Source of the DNA: Phyto melanocephala
Taxonomy: Eukaryota > Arthropoda > Insecta > Diptera > Rhinophoridae
DNA length: 64,000 nt
Assembly: GCA_941918925.1 (NCBI GenBank)
Contig: OW799236.1
Coordinates: forward strand, 100,642,562-100,706,561
Reading direction: 5' to 3'
The position numbers and the translations under genes are program-made. Each line of letters starts with the position of its first letter. Position 1 is the first letter of the stretch. The notes under the pieces are model-generated. The model did no database searches. It had not been told where the DNA came from and saw only the letters and a program-made list of their open reading frames with translations. Positions 63,401 to 64,000 of this stretch are shown here, piece after piece.

Positions 63401-64000
63401 GTAACAACTATAATACAATTTAATATCCAAACTAAAATTAAAAGGATTATGTTGCATTATCCTCTAATTTATTTATTTGATAAAGTTTTATATGGTTTTA
63501 TTTACAAAGCTACCACTAAAATGGTAGTGGTGTACTAAGTTTAAGCATTTTGTTTGTAACGTGTCTATATATCAAATAATGATCCTTTAAAATAAATTTA
63601 AAGCGTGTTCCTATATGATTACGTCTGCCTGTCTGTCCATTGTAGGCAGATAGCATTTAATAAAAAAATTTGCTTTTATTTGAAACGCAGTGATTTAGTT
63701 TGAAATCAATGAAAGGTGGTCGAAAAAAATTGCGTTGAGTTAAAAACTGTTAAATAATTTGTTGTACAGTGAAATTTAAAACATTTGAAAACTAAACTTC
63801 CGCACAAGTAAAATACCGTGTCGTTCAGTTGAATTAGTTTATTGTCTATAATAAAAATTATGTTACAAACAAAAAAGTTTTTAAAAAACAGAAAGTTCTT
63901 TTTAACAAAAGCTTAAACGAGAATAATCATGAAAAAAACTATAGAAGAATTACTTCTACTAGAACAGAGTTGTCAGAATTTGAATTTTTTTTAAAGATGT

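Larger units (their letters stand above)
46519..64000 (-). other. Upstream turtle intron or 5' region; no further exon recognised
   Basis: This is sequence 5' of the upstream tutl exon on the minus strand. The Drosophila protein needs a preceding exon carrying the first half of Ig domain 1 and the signal peptide. I could not find it here, so it is probably beyond the window or in a short exon I missed. Recognisable content is the piggyBac relic (47.7-49.4 kb), the mariner at 50.5-51.7 kb and the repeat at 59.7-60.5 kb. Stretches 51.7-59.7 and 60.5-64.0 kb are AT-rich with no supported gene. They hold a TAAA run near 53.29 kb, a GATA-rich patch near 55.21 kb and a (GTAT)n run near 60.05 kb. 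A line near 62.24 kb (AATGGAGGCCAAAATAAGTT) looks like a Tc1-type terminus, but no partner was found. Confidence 0.6.

Overview
This window is AT-rich, intron-rich animal DNA from a fly, most likely a calyptrate fly such as a blowfly or house-fly relative. The species is an inference. It rests on a turtle-like protein almost identical to the Drosophila one as I remember it, on the transposon families present, and on the very low G+C. I see no bacterial genes, operons, CRISPR arrays or rRNA. The only host coding sequence I can support is two exons of the cell-adhesion gene turtle (tutl) on the minus strand, at 46236-46518 and 31432-31673. They are joined across a 14.56 kb intron with matching splice phases. 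Sequence above 46518 is therefore upstream intron or 5' sequence, and sequence below 31432 is downstream intron. No other tutl exon was found.

The rest is a dense graveyard of mobile elements in AT-rich intron. From left to right: a Helitron 3' end (1-40); a non-LTR retroelement fragment split by a small inverted-repeat element (2590-3440); an unclassified element with TGTCACGTACG repeats (4643-5513); a retroelement tail and a mariner tail (8.8-9.4 kb); a deleted Tc1/mariner copy with both ends (9963-10792); a mariner copy with a nested hAT-like MITE (13001-14126); a 3-copy tandem repeat (17.5 kb); a complete short Helitron with the N-terminal part of a Rep/helicase ORF (20463-21528); a 2.5 kb repeat with four ~288 bp units and a nested mariner deletion derivative (23.79-26.28 kb); the second copy of the small inverted-repeat element (28206-28466); and a piggyBac relic bounded by TTAA (28970-30699).

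Inside the tutl intron lie a second piggyBac-type relic (32.4 kb), a Tc1/mariner relic (35 kb), a tRNA-like SINE candidate (36.1 kb), another mariner deletion derivative (39320-39845), a hAT relic (40.1-40.8 kb), a striking G+C-rich foldback element with 8 bp target duplications (42605-43902), and a CR1/Jockey-like retroelement 3' half (44.0-45.1 kb). Above the upstream exon lie a third piggyBac relic with TTAA ends (47736-49426), a full-length but broken mariner (50514-51671), and a degenerate interspersed repeat (59.7-60.45 kb).

The most unusual items are two. The first is the foldback element: five ~169 bp units, two in one orientation and three inverted, inside 230-240 bp inverted arms. 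The second is that two unrelated piggyBac copies each carry a perfect 16 bp palindrome near the ends plus a one-mismatch third copy. No transposase in the window appears intact.
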